Position numbers and translations under genes: made by a program
Source: Tilletiopsis washingtonensis
Lineage: Eukaryota; Basidiomycota; Exobasidiomycetes; Entylomatales
Length of the DNA stretch: 64,000 nt
Direction: 5' to 3'
Assembly (NCBI RefSeq): GCF_003144115.1
Contig: NW_020312004.1
Span: forward strand, 242,269-306,268
Shown here: in pieces, positions 31,513-42,599 of the stretch
Layout of the letters: each line of letters begins with the position of its first letter
Numbering within the stretch: the stretch's first letter is position 1
Notes under the pieces: model-generated
Databases searched by the model: none
What the model was told of the DNA's origin: nothing
Seen by the model: the letters and a program-made list of their open reading frames with translations, nothing else

Positions 31513-33251
31513 ATGGATCCGTTCCAGATCCGGCTCGACTTTCTCTCGCTGCTGCGCCGGCTCACGGCGTCGCAGCAGTCGATCGCCAAGCTCGTGGCCT
31601 TTGCCAGTGTGCACGCGCCAAAGGCGCGCAACGACATCTGGGACTGCATCGTCTCCGAGACGGGCAAGGTGTGTGCCAGAGCAAGAGTGGCCGTCCATCT
31701 GCCGACGGCGCTGAGCTCACGCCCTCTCCTTCGCAGGCGAATCTCAATGCGCGCCTCAACATCCTCTTCCTGCTCGATGCGCTGGTGTCCAGCTCTGGGG
31801 CGCCGACTACGTCCTCTGCGCAGGGCGGCTATCTTGATCTTGCCGCGCGCGATCTCCGCGACATCATGGCGCTCGTCGTGCCAGACACGCGCGACGGCGT
31901 ACAGCTCAACGCCAGCAGTGCTCTGCGTGTGAGTGCGGGCGGGCGAAAGACGCAGCAGGGCGTGTAGCTCACTGGCTGCCTGGCCGTCAGGTGCTCGCCA
32001 CTTGGAATGTCGAGCGTGTCTTCTCGCCCGCACTGATCAAGGACTCCGAGGAGGACATTGTTGCGCGGCAAAGGCGGTGCGTCCCTCTGCGCATCAGCTG
32101 TGTCTGGTCGGCTCGCTGACTGCCCTGCAGCGTCACCGCCGCGCCCCGCGCGGAGCAGCGGCCAAGCGACCTCTCTGAAGCTGATGTGCTCCGGCGCATC
32201 GAGGAGGACCGTGAGCGCGTGAGTCCCGGTCATGCTGGTCGAGCTGCGCCTCAGCTCACTATAGACTCTTCAGCACAAACGCCTGCGCGAGCGCGGCTGG
32301 ATCCTTCCGTCCAAGTCTTTTCTCGACGCGCTTCCGAGCACGGGAGCATCCCGGGCAAGCGGCAACCATCTTCTCTCGACGCCCTCGCACAGCACCAAGG
32401 CCAGTCCCGCATCTCCTCGCGAGCCGCCAGGGCCGCCGCGTGCGTCCGGCATGAAGCGGCCCGGGCAGGCTTCTCTGCCGCCAGCAAAGCGCGCTCGTCA
32501 ACTGCATTCGACGGACGATGCGGCGTCGCACGGCCCAGTTCTGCCTGACCCGCTCGACGTCGAGTTCGACGAGCTCTGGGAGACCGTCTCGGACCTCAAC
32601 GAAGACGACCTGGAGACGATGCAGGAGGACGACGCGCAGTGGTGGGGCAGCGAGACTGCGCTCTTCCGGCAGGCCGATGCAGAGCGTCGGGCGGAAGAGG
32701 CGCGCCGGATGGAGGAGGAGCGCGCACATCAGGCAGCCATCGAGGAGGCAAGCAGAATGCAGAGGCTTCAAGAACTTCAAGAAGAAGAGGAGCGGCAGCA
32801 GCGTCTCGCCACGCGACAGGCCCACGAGGCTCAGCGCGGCGTCGAGCGAAACGGCAACCCGCACTCAAGCAGTCCAGCACGAGGCTGGAACACGAATCGA
32901 GCGAACCACGAGCAGCGTCCGCCGCCAGGACCGGCTTCATCCCCCTTCGCAGGCCGCGGTGGCCGTGGTTTCCGGCCCATCGGTGTTCCAACTGGCCCGG
33001 CCATGCTCAATGGCCACGGCCATGCGGCGTCCAGCAGCCCTGCCGTGGGTATTCCTCCGCGCAACGGCGCTTTCGGCAACGCTACGCCGCCAGCGGCGCC
33101 CAGCAGCTTCTCGCGCGGCAATCTCGGCTCCTCGCGCTCCTCGTCGCCCTACGCTGGCCCACCTGCAGGTCCGGCAGGGCGCGGCGGGCCGCCAGGACGC
33201 TTCCGCGGTGCCGGTGGCCCTCGACGTGGCGGCTGGCGAGACGCGAGATGA
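31513..33251 (+). CDS. CTK3: CTD kinase subunit gamma (CID-domain protein CTK3)
   Basis: Non-catalytic subunit of the CTDK-I kinase that phosphorylates Ser2 of the RNA polymerase II tail during elongation. Exons 31513-31668, 31737-31928, 31991-32076, 32131-32218 and 32274-33251 give 499 aa. The N-terminal CID fold (about 1-150) is clear: MDPFQIRLDFLSLLRRLTAS, IWDCIVSE, NLNARLNILFLLDAL, DLAARDLRDIMALVVPD, VLATWNVERVFSP. After ERGWILP comes an acidic stretch with WWGSE, a Glu/Arg/Gln coiled coil (about 310-360), and a Gly/Pro/Arg-rich tail with RGGRG and GRGGPPGRFRG, like RGG RNA-binding boxes. The tail is longer than in yeast Ctk3 (296 aa). The other CTDK-I subunits are not in this window. Confidence 0.92.
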
Positions 33252-33384
33252 GAAATGAGTATGCGTGCGAATGGTAGAATACAGCGTGTGTGGGAGAGCT
33301 GGGACGGGGAATATGGAGAGATGCGCTTGCGGACAAGGTCTAGCGATGAGGTATGGGAAAATCAGGCGGGAGAGGAGGCGGCTT

Positions 33385-34983
33385 CTACAGCCAGCCGCCG
33401 CGGACCTTGAAGCGGTTGGCAGCAGCGAGAGCCTCGTCGTCACGCCGTGGCGGCGACGCCTCGGTAGGGTACGAGAAGGGATTGGCGCGCTCGACCATGG
33501 GGCTCGGCATCAGGCTGAGCGGCAGCGGCTGGGCGCCGGCGCCCAGGTCGAGCATGAAGGCATCCTTGAACTCTTGCTGTTCCCGCGCGGCCGCCGAGAG
33601 TGGCGAGGCCGAGGGGTGCAGTGCGTCGGCGCTCGTCATGACGATGCGTGGTGTCTGCAGCCTGCTCAGCGCTGGGCGCACTGGCGCTGGAGGCGACGGC
33701 GTGCCCGAGGAGCTTGGCGGCGTGGCGGGCAGCTCAGCCTTGCGCGACGCCTGCGCATTCTTGCGTAGCAGCAGCCGCGGTGGGGTAGGCGGAGGCGTTG
33801 GTCCGAACGCCGCGTGGTTGCTCTCCGTTCCGAGATCGAGCAGCAGCGAGCCGATGGCGCGACACGGAGCTCCTTCGTCGAGCGGCACGTCTGCATCGTG
33901 CTCAGAGACATCGTAGATGCTTCCAGCGCGACTGACGGTGCGCGGCAGGCTGAGGGCGCTCTCAGCAGCCGAGCCCTGGCGCGTCATCAGGTAGGAGGTA
34001 GGCATGCTTGGCGGCTCAAGCTCGGCGGAGTAAGCCTCCGCTACGGCCAGGGCATCGTGGCAGAGAGAGAGAGGCGAGCGCTGCGGCGAGGCGTACGTCT
34101 CGGCGGCGCGCAGGCGCGACGTGGGCGAGGCGACGGCGAGAGGCATGGCGTGGCGTGGTGAGGCGATCTTGGTGTCGCTGTAGTCGACGAGCGTCCGTGT
34201 GGGGCTCGGCAGACCGTCGGCCGAATCGATGATGCTGTTGTAGGGCAGTGTGCCACGGCGGACATGGGTAGGCCGAGGCGGCGAGAGGGCCGAAAGACTG
34301 CTGTCGCCCGTCGCAAAGGAGCTGTGCGTGCGGCTCGACGAGGCCGTGGTGCTAGTGCTCTCCTTCTGTCGCTGATGGTCGATGATGTGGCATGTCGTTC
34401 CACGCGGCGACGAGAGAGCGAGAGAGCGCACAGACATGTTGCCGATGGGTGCAGCCGCAGAGTAGAGCCAGGCCGAGGGCACCGTTGAGGCCGTCTTGAT
34501 CTCGTGCTGCTGCGAGAAGCGGTCGCGCGTGCTGAATGCCGGGCTGCTGTGCAGCGTGTCGCAGCTGAGACGCTGCGAGCGTGCCATCGGCGAGGCGAAG
34601 CTGCTGCGCACCGAGGCGCGCACTCGCAGCGGCAGCAGATCCTTGCGCTCGGCGGCATACCCATGCGCTGCACTGCGCTTTCGTCGCTGTGCGCGCCAGT
34701 GTGTGCGCAGACAGTGCGTCACGATGACGCCCACCAGCACCACCACGACGAGACCAACGACGAGGCCGACGATGCCGCCGGTGCCCAGGCCGCTCGTGGA
34801 CCCATGGCGGTGCCACGCGTACTTTGGCGAGGCGACCTGCCGTGCTGCCGTGTCGGCAGGTGCAGCTGCTGCGGCATCGCTGGCTGGCGCCAAGGCAGCG
34901 GTCTGCGCGGTCGAGGCGTAGAAGCGCCCGCGCCCACTGGCGGACGCGGGCCGTGGACGGGGACTGCGCAGGTCGGCACTCAT
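33385..34983 (-). CDS. Single-pass membrane protein with long Ser/Pro-rich tail
   Basis: Intronless, 532 aa from ATG 34983. A short Ala/Ser/Thr-rich N-terminus (about 65 aa, no signal peptide) precedes one strong membrane helix at about 66-90 (GGIVGLVVGLVVVVLVGVIV), then HCLRTHWRAQRRKR as stop-transfer. The rest is disordered, Ser/Pro/Arg-rich, with several SP/TP sites and a few acidic patches, and ends in FKVRGGWL. This is the layout of fungal membrane anchors with a Mid2/SKG6-like helix, but no family is certain. The frame stays open for 185 codons further upstream; those residues are Arg/Pro-rich and unlike a start. It is convergent with CTK3, 133 bp away. Confidence 0.7.
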   Translation of the reverse strand: MSADLRSPRPRPASASGRGRFYASTAQTAALAPASDAAAAAPADTAARQVASPKYAWHRHGSTSGLGTGGIVGLVVGLVVVVLVGVIVTHCLRTHWRAQRRKRSAAHGYAAERKDLLPLRVRASVRSSFASPMARSQRLSCDTLHSSPAFSTRDRFSQQHEIKTASTVPSAWLYSAAAPIGNMSVRSLALSSPRGTTCHIIDHQRQKESTSTTASSSRTHSSFATGDSSLSALSPPRPTHVRRGTLPYNSIIDSADGLPSPTRTLVDYSDTKIASPRHAMPLAVASPTSRLRAAETYASPQRSPLSLCHDALAVAEAYSAELEPPSMPTSYLMTRQGSAAESALSLPRTVSRAGSIYDVSEHDADVPLDEGAPCRAIGSLLLDLGTESNHAAFGPTPPPTPPRLLLRKNAQASRKAELPATPPSSSGTPSPPAPVRPALSRLQTPRIVMTSADALHPSASPLSAAAREQQEFKDAFMLDLGAGAQPLPLSLMPSPMVERANPFSYPTEASPPRRDDEALAAANRFKVRGGWL

Positions 34984-37981
34984 GGGTGCGGCGAGGAGAG
35001 AGAGAGGTCGAGGCGAGGGTGTTCGTCGCGGCTGCGGCACGCCCCGTCGCTCCTTAAGGCGAGGCACTGCGCAGCCGCGCCAAGCGGTGCCCAGCAAGCA
35101 GAGCGGCCCGAGAGCGGGCGAGCGGCAGAGGATCGGGCCGCTGCTGGGGACGGCAGAGCAGCAGTGCGGCGGTGACTGAGCGTGCAGCCGCGGTGCGGCG
35201 TGCCGACTTGATTCGGGTCTGTCGTGCGACCGTTGGGCAAGCGCCACGAGGGAATGAGGGGCGAGCGGACAGGCAGGCGTGGCGTGAGTGCGAGCGAGGA
35301 GTAGGTGGTGGCATGAGGGAGTGCGAGGGGCACGCGGCTGGACGTAGCGCGGCGACGGGTGGGTAGGGCAGGCCGCGCTGCGGCGGGCGATGAACGCCGA
35401 GCTGGGCAGAGGCAGCTGATGCTGGGCCAGGCGAGGGTACGGCTGAGCCCCAACGGTCCGGCCTCCATCCCTGCGTCCGGCGCCGAGCGTGTCCAGGGGG
35501 CGCCGCGGCCGCAGCCGCGCACCTGCCCCGTTCGGCACGGCACGGCGCGTGTGCTTCTCCCGACGCGTCAGCAGACCAACACCTCGCGCCGCCCTGCTGC
35601 TGCCACGCTTCGACGCTCCCGCTGCCGCACCGTCGTCGAGGCCTGCTGACGACGTCCACGCTCACTCGATCCGAGCGCCGCATCGCAGGCAGCTCGAGAA
35701 TGCTGCACAGCCGTCGATGGCAGCCGTGTTGGAGCGCTGCTGCCTCGGATGGCAGATGCATCGTCGGCGGCCCATCGCCTCCGCGCGATGCCGGTTCCCA
35801 CGCGCCCACCTGCCTCAAACGGCTGCCGCTCCGAGGCGCCAAGCCGGCCCTCGTGCTACTGCTCCATGCTCCGGCTCCGGCTGCTTCGCTGCAGAACAGG
35901 GCTCCCACGATGGGCTGAGATGCGCACAGCAGCGGGCGCTGGGCGCTGCGCTCTGTACTGTTGCTGTCGGACGTCTTGGCCGGCAGCGCTGCTGCAGCGC
36001 GCGCGCAGCCACACCGCGCCGGCATGCCCCCTTGCATCATCACCGCGCCGTCGTCACCTGGCACGCAGACCGCTCCGCCCGACGTTGACCCTCGCAGCAC
36101 CGGCACGTGACTGATCCTCACCCTCGGCGTCGTGTCCAGACAAATCTGCAGCTCCTGCTCGCGAAGCAGCAGCGAGCTATTTCCGGCACGGAGGACGACG
36201 CTTTGGCCGCCAAGCGCCGCTGCGGCTCGACGCGCACGCAGCTGCAGCAGGCACGTCAAGATGCAGGCCAGACCGCAGCGGGTCCGAGCGCCGCTTGCCG
36301 TGCGCTCGGACGTGAGTCTGAGTGTCGCGTCTCCTCTGCCCTCCATCAGCTTGTCGAGCAAGCGAGCTTCTGTTAAACATCGGCAACGAGCCTTTCGCTG
36401 CGTCGGCTGAGATCCAGGAGCAGCAGGGGCGCCGAAAGAGGCACTTTAGCGCCAGGGCCGGGCACCGAGCCGTCTGCGGAGCCGCGGCGACGCGGTGGCG
36501 CCTCTTCGCGCGCCGGACTTCAGGCGACCGCGTCCATCTCGAGCGCCTCCCTCCGCCCGCGGCGCAGGACAGGTGCCGTCCGCACCTTGCCGGCTGCCTC
36601 TGCACCTGGCGCAGATGCAGAGAGAGCTGTGACGCAACCATCGAGATTGCCGAAGCGCCCGGCCTGTCGCTCTGCCTCGGCGTTGGAAGCGGCAGGCGGC
36701 CCGCTCGCTCGCCAGCCGCCAGCGGGCCGCAAGCAAGAGACGCGCTCGCTCGCCGTCGGTGCGCCCCCGCACCCGATTCCGCTCTGCCTGCCCGCGGAAG
36801 TCAGCCTCGCCTGGACGTCGGGCGCTGGCCGGCTGCGGCCGGACGTGCATCTCCGCAGGTGCAGCTGCGAGCTGCAGGGTGTGCTGCATCGCAAGGCTGC
36901 GCAGGCACGGCGGATGCCCGTCATGGTGCCGCTCCGTGCCGCAGCATGATGCAGCCGGGATCTCGCAGCAGCAGCAGCCTTTCCTATCGTCCGCCGTCGT
37001 GGCGCCTTCGAATATCCGGCCTCGTGCCGGAGCGCTGGCCAGGCGCAGCGTCAGAGGACCACTGCGCCCTCGACAAGAGGAGTGAGCTATATGCGTCCCG
37101 GGGCGGCAGACGGCATGGGCTTGCCGGCCGGCGGCCTTCGCTGCAGCTGCGAAGGGCGAAGCCTCGCATCTGCTTCTCCTCATTCCGAGCCGATCTCACT
37201 GTGACTCGCCAGGCACTGCTGCAGCACTCGCGCCGGAGCCGCACGGACTTATGAGCCGTCACTTGTGTGTCTAAATGCAGTGCTCGCTAGGGGTCGTGGC
37301 CGCTGGACACTGGTTGGGGCGCGCGGCAGGCTTCATAAAGTGGAGCCTCACGCCGCACACACGCACCTCTCTCAGCATCCTCCACCCCTCCCTCTCCCGT
37401 GCGCCCGGCGCTCCCTTTGCTCCCTCCCACGCGCACCCTTCCCGCTGCGCTCCGACGCTCCTTCGCCGAAGCACGCCCTCTCCCTTCTCCCTCGGCGCAG
37501 CTGCACGCGCAAGCTCGCACACGTGCCTCCTCGTCCCCTTGCTTGGCTCGCTAGCGTCGGACAAGCACATTTGCGGCGAGCAGCGCTCTGCAATTGAGCC
37601 CTTTGCCTGCTCGGCGCCGTCGCGCATCTCGCTCGGCTCGGCCGTCTCGGCGTCCGCGCCGGCTCGTTCGCGCTACTCAACGCGGCGATTCAGATTCAGC
37701 CCCAGCAGAGGGCGGATCTCACGACGCTGCACGCTTGCGCCGCCGCGCAGCTCGCCTCGCTGCGCGTCCGCGTGGTCGTCTGCGACGGCACGTCAGCTCA
37801 TCACGCTCACGCTCCGCATCCGCACCGCCGCTCCGGAGCCGCGGCCGTCGGCCCCGCGTCACGCGCCTCGCAGGCAGCGCCGCGCCTTCGCTCCTCCCCA
37901 CCACCACCACCTGCTCGCCCGTGCGTGCTGCGCGCTCCCACACGCCGTCGCTCGCAGCACACGCCCTAGCCGCACTCTGCC
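34984..37981. other. 3.0-kb spacer between membrane-protein and Zn2Cys6 genes
   Basis: The longest spacer in the window, between two divergent starts. Frames up to 435 codons exist on the minus strand and 310 on the plus, but they are low-complexity Arg/Ala/Ser translations without domains. Toward the TF gene there is a CATAAAG block (37334-37340) followed by a strong pyrimidine-rich leader (about 37360-37560). I read it as an extended regulatory region, possibly with a non-coding transcript. Confidence 0.5.
37334..37340 (+). promoter_or_regulatory. TATA-like block upstream of the Zn2Cys6 gene
   Basis: CATAAAG in a GC-rich setting, followed at 20-40 bp by a CA/CT-rich stretch of the kind seen at fungal transcription starts. 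It lies about 640 bp before the ATG at 37982, implying a long leader. Inferred from position and composition only. Confidence 0.25.
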
Positions 37982-40686
37982 ATGTACCCGCAGCAGGGCC
38001 CCAACGGGCCTGGCCCGGGCGGCTATGGCTTCGACGCATCGCAGCTGCCGCCGGGCGCGTCGCAGCAGCAGCTGCACATGCACATGCAGGCGTTGCAGCA
38101 ACAGGCGCAACAGGCGCACGCATACATGCAGCCTCCGCCGCAGCCCTTCGAGGGCCAGCAGCAGGAGCCGCCGCACGCGCCGTCGGGGAGCGGCAGCCGC
38201 AGCGGCAGCCAGAGCGGCGCCAGCAACAGCGGCAGCTTGAGCAGCGGCGTCGAGCGCAGCGCCCATGGCTACGTGTGTCCCAATTGCGGCAAGGCATTCG
38301 CACGTGGTGAGTCGGCCAGCCGCGAGGCACGATGGGCCAGAGGGCCGCGAGTGATGGCAGGGATCCCGTAGCTCACAGTGGGCTCCGCAGACGATCTGCT
38401 CAGGCGCCATCTCTCGCGTGAGGCTCGCGCCCTTGCACAGCCGTCGTTCGATCGGCAAAAGTCGTGCCATGCCTGTGCGGCCAGCAAGGCACGCTGCGAT
38501 CTCGAGGTGCCGTCGTGTGGGCGGTGTCGTGCGCGGGGCAAGGCTTGCGTGAGTACAGCTGGGCAGGTTCAGACAGAGCAAAGGGCGCTGACGCCAGGCA
38601 TCAGGTCTACGGCGCTCGCTCCGGCAACCCAAATGTGCGGCGCGCACAGCGCGAATCCGTCACTGCTTGGAGCACTCCTGGTCCGTCCACGTGGGCGGCC
38701 GACGGCAGCAGCTACAACTTCGCAGCTGCGTCCAGTCTGCCGCCCGCTCCCGGGCTCATGCCGCCGCGCAACGGCTCAGGCGACGACTACGCCTCGGATG
38801 CCAGCGATTCGCATGGCTGGCCAGACTTTGACCAGCCGCACGTACGCGCCGCACGCGCATTCAGCACCAGCACGAGCAGCAGCGACGCCGAGAGCGGCTA
38901 CGGCTCGCACTCGGGCAGCTTCTCGTTCGACGATGGCGCGCCGCAGGGCCAGCAGCCTCCTAGCGACCAGTTCTTCACGCCGCAGCTCGGCAGCGCAGCA
39001 TTTGAGCCGCCGATGCGCACCGACTCGCCCGCTTCGTTCACACAGCCGATGGTCTCCAAGGCCTCACGACTAGCTCGCGGCTTCGGAAGCGCAGGCGGCT
39101 CTATCGACACGAACATGCGACGCTACGAGCATGAAGAGGACGAGCAGACGCCCATCGGTCCGAGCCAGCATGGCCTGAGCATGACTGCCTCTGGCGACCT
39201 GGGCGTGCGAGGCTCGATGGGCCCGCCTGCTTCGACAGCGCGGGCGCAGGCAGGCGCTTTCGGCTGGAACGCGCCCGGAGGCACCGGCAGCGGATCGGGC
39301 ATTTACGGCGCCGAAAGCAGCGGCTCCGGCAGCTCAGCCTCGTCGCGGCCACAGCCGCCGCGACTCCTGACGGGCAGCAAGATGCCGCTGCCAGCGTCGC
39401 AGCCGCAGAGCGGGCAGAGCAGCGCGCGACCGCTGTTCAGCGCGCTCCTCGACCTCAGCGGTTGGCTTGAGGAGCCGGTGGTGCCCTCGCCGCTGTACCG
39501 CATGGGCCCCAGTCTGGCGTCTTTCGGCGCGGCAGGCAACAGCATGTCAAGTGCGCTGCACTTTTTGCCGCCTACGCCCACGTCTGAGGCGTCGGCAAGT
39601 GCCACGCGCCAGGCGCTCATGACGCCGCGCGACTCGACGATGCGCTCCTCGACCGACCCGACGAGCGATGCCGGAAGCTCTTCGGCAGGCGCAGCTGCAG
39701 CGGCGGAGCACACGCCCGCGCAAGTCATGACGGCGCAGCACTGGTGGACGAGCGGCGCACCACGGCCTGCGGCTGAGCTGCAAGGCCAGATCGCACAAGC
39801 ATGCGCCAGTCACTTCACGCTCTATCCACAGCTGCTCGTGCTGCCCGATCCCTCATCACCCGTGCCGCCGCTCTTCCACCGACCATGGCTGGCGCAGACT
39901 CGCGTCCAGACGCCTGCGTCGCTGGCGGTAGCACGCGTGGTCATTGCCGGCTTCCACTCGCGTCTGCCGGCGAGCGATGCCATGGCACGAGAAATGCTCT
40001 CGACGCACGCGCGCAACGTCTTTGCCATGGCCGAGGTCATCGCAGCCGACGGCGATGCCGAAGTGGCAGCTGCGACGGCTGCGGCTTGGCTGTACCTCGT
40101 GCTGCTCCTCACCTCAGACGCCGACGCCAACGAGAGTCAAGCAGAAGGCGCCGCAGAGCGCACGGCGCAGCTCATCAGCGAAGGGCTCGTGGCGCTCTCC
40201 ACGCTCTCTCGTGCGCTCTCTCAGCGCGTCGCGCGCCTCGAGGAGGAGCGCCGCAGTGCCGGCGCCGAATTCCTGGCGTGGGGCTTCGAAGAGACACTGC
40301 GGCGCACGCTCTTCGCCAGCTATGCGCTGCTGGTGCTGCAGCGCTTCCGCACGCCGCAGCCGCCAGCGCAGCAGGCCCTGCAGCAGAGTCTGGCCGGCGT
40401 CGAGCTCGTGCTGGACGTCGCCTTGCCCGCCGGCGCACTCGAGTTTGAGGCGGCCACCGAGCTCGAGTGGCGTGCCGCTCAGTGCGCACGCATCAGTGCC
40501 GAGGCGCCGACGCTGCGCCGCCTTCTGCAGGCTCGCAGTGAAGCTGCGGGCGCCGGAGCAGCGGCAAAGGCACACCCGGATCTGGCGGCCTACTTTGACC
40601 GTCACGACTTCTTCACCAACTGCTGTCTCATCGTCGCACTTGCGCTGGACGAGCAGACGCCGAATGCCGTCGCTCCTACCTCGTAA
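37982..40686 (+). CDS. Zn2Cys6 transcription factor with partial C2H2 finger
   Basis: Exons 37982-38306, 38391-38548 and 38605-40686 give 854 aa. The N-terminus is Gln/Pro-rich. At about 97-117 there is a C2H2-like start (CPNCGKAFARGDDLLRRH) whose second histidine is missing. Immediately after, at about 134-161, stands a perfect binuclear cluster with spacing C-x2-C-x6-C-x6-C-x2-C-x6-C (CHAC-ARC-SC-RC-AC). A long Ser-rich linker follows, then a mostly helical C-terminal half (FHRPWLAQTRVQTP, EETLRRTLFASYALLVLQRF) like the effector domain of fungal C2H2-C6 regulators. It should bind DNA in the nucleus; the target pathway is unknown. The first intron splits the C2H2-like motif and the second falls right after the last cluster cysteine. 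Confidence 0.88.
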
Positions 40687-40948
40687 GACGATGCGCATCT
40701 ACCCTCTTTCCCCCCGCGATCCCCACTCCCAGCTTGTACTCGTCACGCAGCCCGCTCTAGACATCGCACACTCTCACTCTCTCGGCTCTCGGGCTCGCCT
40801 GCCTCTGGAATCTCCATCCGTGCTGTATCATGCCCTTGTCGTCCGTCGTGCTGGCGTGACACCTGTGGCGCGCGTGGGCCAACGTCTAGAGAGTCGAGAT
40901 ATACGCATTGCCAAGTCATCGCAGCATCTAGGCCCCAGACAGAGCAGT

Positions 40949-42027
40949 CTACTTGGTCTGGTGCAGACGCAGCTTGCCCGGGCTGTAGTCGTAGTTGGCC
41001 GCTGCGGGTCGGCGCGTCGCTGTTCAGCTTTGTGCCGTGAACGGCTGCCCCGCCATCTGCACTCACAGTAGGACTTGGGCGGGATGCGCGGCGCATGTGG
41101 CTGCTGCACGAAGTAGGGCCAGTTCTGCTTCTCGCTGCATCACGGTGACCAGGCTGCGTCAGCCGCGAGGCGCAGCAGGCGCGGCAAGCCTGCGGCAATG
41201 CTCACCAGAAGTGCACGGCGTCCTCCGAGGTCTTGAACTTCAGATACGTCGCTTGCATGTAGTCGGCGCTGCGGGCACGGCGGTCAGCGGTCGTCCGTGG
41301 CAGGGGCGACTCTCCAGCTCGAGATTGATCCCTAGGTCGCACAAGCCCTAGAAAGAGCCGCCACGCTTATCACGTTTGCCTGCGCCCATCGCTGCCTTGG
41401 TCCTCACGCCCCCTTGACTGACTGCCGCGAGCCTCCACCTCCGTGCAAGCCTCTCAGCAGTCCCATCTCTTATCCCACAGCGCATGTATCCTGCCGCCGT
41501 CCTTCGCACATGACTCACCTGCTCGCCCAGCCCATCAGCGGGTTCTCCCAGCGCGCACTGCCCTCGAGAATGTCAAAGTCGACACGCCAGTGCGCTGTGC
41601 CGCTCTTGCCGCTCGTGTTGCTCGACTTGCTCGGCTTGAAGATGCGCACGGGACGCTGGCGCAGCTCCGCTATCGGAGCAAGTGCAGCGGGTCAGCCTCG
41701 GCGCTGTGGCAGATGCGCATCCTGCCGCTCAGGCTTGGCTCTTGCGGCTGCGCGACAGCGCACTCTCGCCACAATGCCCGCAGCAGAGCCTCGGTCTGAC
41801 CTCTCTCCACACAGCATGCAGCCACCACAGCAGCCCGTCTACTCACGCGGCGCATCCGAGATCTGGTCAGCAGCGAGCGGGACGGAGCAGCGCTCCTGCT
41901 GCTCGCGGATCACGTCGCGCGAGCCCGTGGCGCCGGGCGCGGGCGCCGCGGGCAGCTTGGCGCCGGCAGAGTAGAGGCGCGCGGGTGCTGCGCCGCGCAG
42001 CAAGGGGGTGAGGCGGAGGGACATCAT
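40949..42027 (-). CDS. NDUFS4: Mitochondrial complex I subunit NDUFS4 (AQDQ/18-21 kDa)
   Basis: Accessory subunit on the matrix arm of NADH:ubiquinone oxidoreductase, needed for stable attachment of the electron-input module. Exons 41847-42027, 41519-41669, 41206-41268, 41067-41134 and 40949-41001 give 171 aa. The first about 22 residues (MMSLRLTPLLRGAAPARLYSA) are a mitochondrial presequence. The conserved core follows: VRIFKPSKSSNTSG, HWRVDFD, RWENPLMGWASSADYMQ, LKFKTSEDAVHFCEKQ and the C-terminus PPKSY-ANYDYSPGKL ending HQTK. Three of the five exons are under 70 nt, and phases agree at every junction. Its presence implies a full proton-pumping complex I, absent from budding yeast. Confidence 0.94.
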
Positions 42028-42599
42028 GCTGGAGGAAGAGGATGTGGGGTGAGGCCAAGGCTGACCGGAGACGCAGTCGAGTGGAGTCCGCCGCCAGCTG
42101 GCTGGCTGGGCGGTGCGATGGCTGACGCGGGAGTCGCGCGCTCTGGCTGGCTGGCGCGCCAGCCTCTCACGCCTGTGTCCCAGCCAGCGACATCGCTCAA
42201 AGCACGACGAGAGGCAGCATGTATTCTTATTCTTTTGGTCAAAGGAGTAGGGAAACGGAACAGGAGACAGCCTCGAGGGCAAGTGGTGTACGCGCAGCCC
42301 CCACTCCGGGCCGAGGCGCACTGGCGGCACAGGAGGTGGCGCAGACGTCGAGCCTGCGCGCGCGCAGGAGCCACGTCGACCGTGACCGCGCACCGAGCCC
42401 AGTACAGACGCAGGTGGATGCATTGTATGAGCGAGGTGACGGGGTAGCGGCGTGCAAGTGACGGAGTAGAACAACGGGTGTAGAGAGACCGGGTCGGTGG
42501 AAGATGCAGGGTGTAGGGCTAGCTGAAAGCGGCAAGGACAAAAAGGAGATCGGAGGGCGACGGGACGAGCGCACCGTGAGCGCGATGCCCGCGCTGCCT
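42028..42599. other. Spacer between NDUFS4 start and BYE1-like stop
   Basis: 572 bp, both neighbours on the minus strand. It holds the NDUFS4 promoter and the BYE1-like 3' end. The least GC-rich stretch (42219-42260, minus strand AGAATAAGAATACA) lies about 350 nt after the BYE1-like stop and could be its poly(A) region. Confidence 0.4.

Noticed and set aside
34984-35538. N-terminal extension of the membrane protein upstream of 34983
   Set aside because: The frame is open but the residues are Arg/Pro/His-rich; MSADLRSP at 34983 gives a sensible type III membrane layout.
35054-36361. 435-codon minus-strand frame in the 3-kb spacer
   Set aside because: Low-complexity Arg/Ala/Ser translation with no signal, domain or splice continuation; expected in GC-rich DNA.
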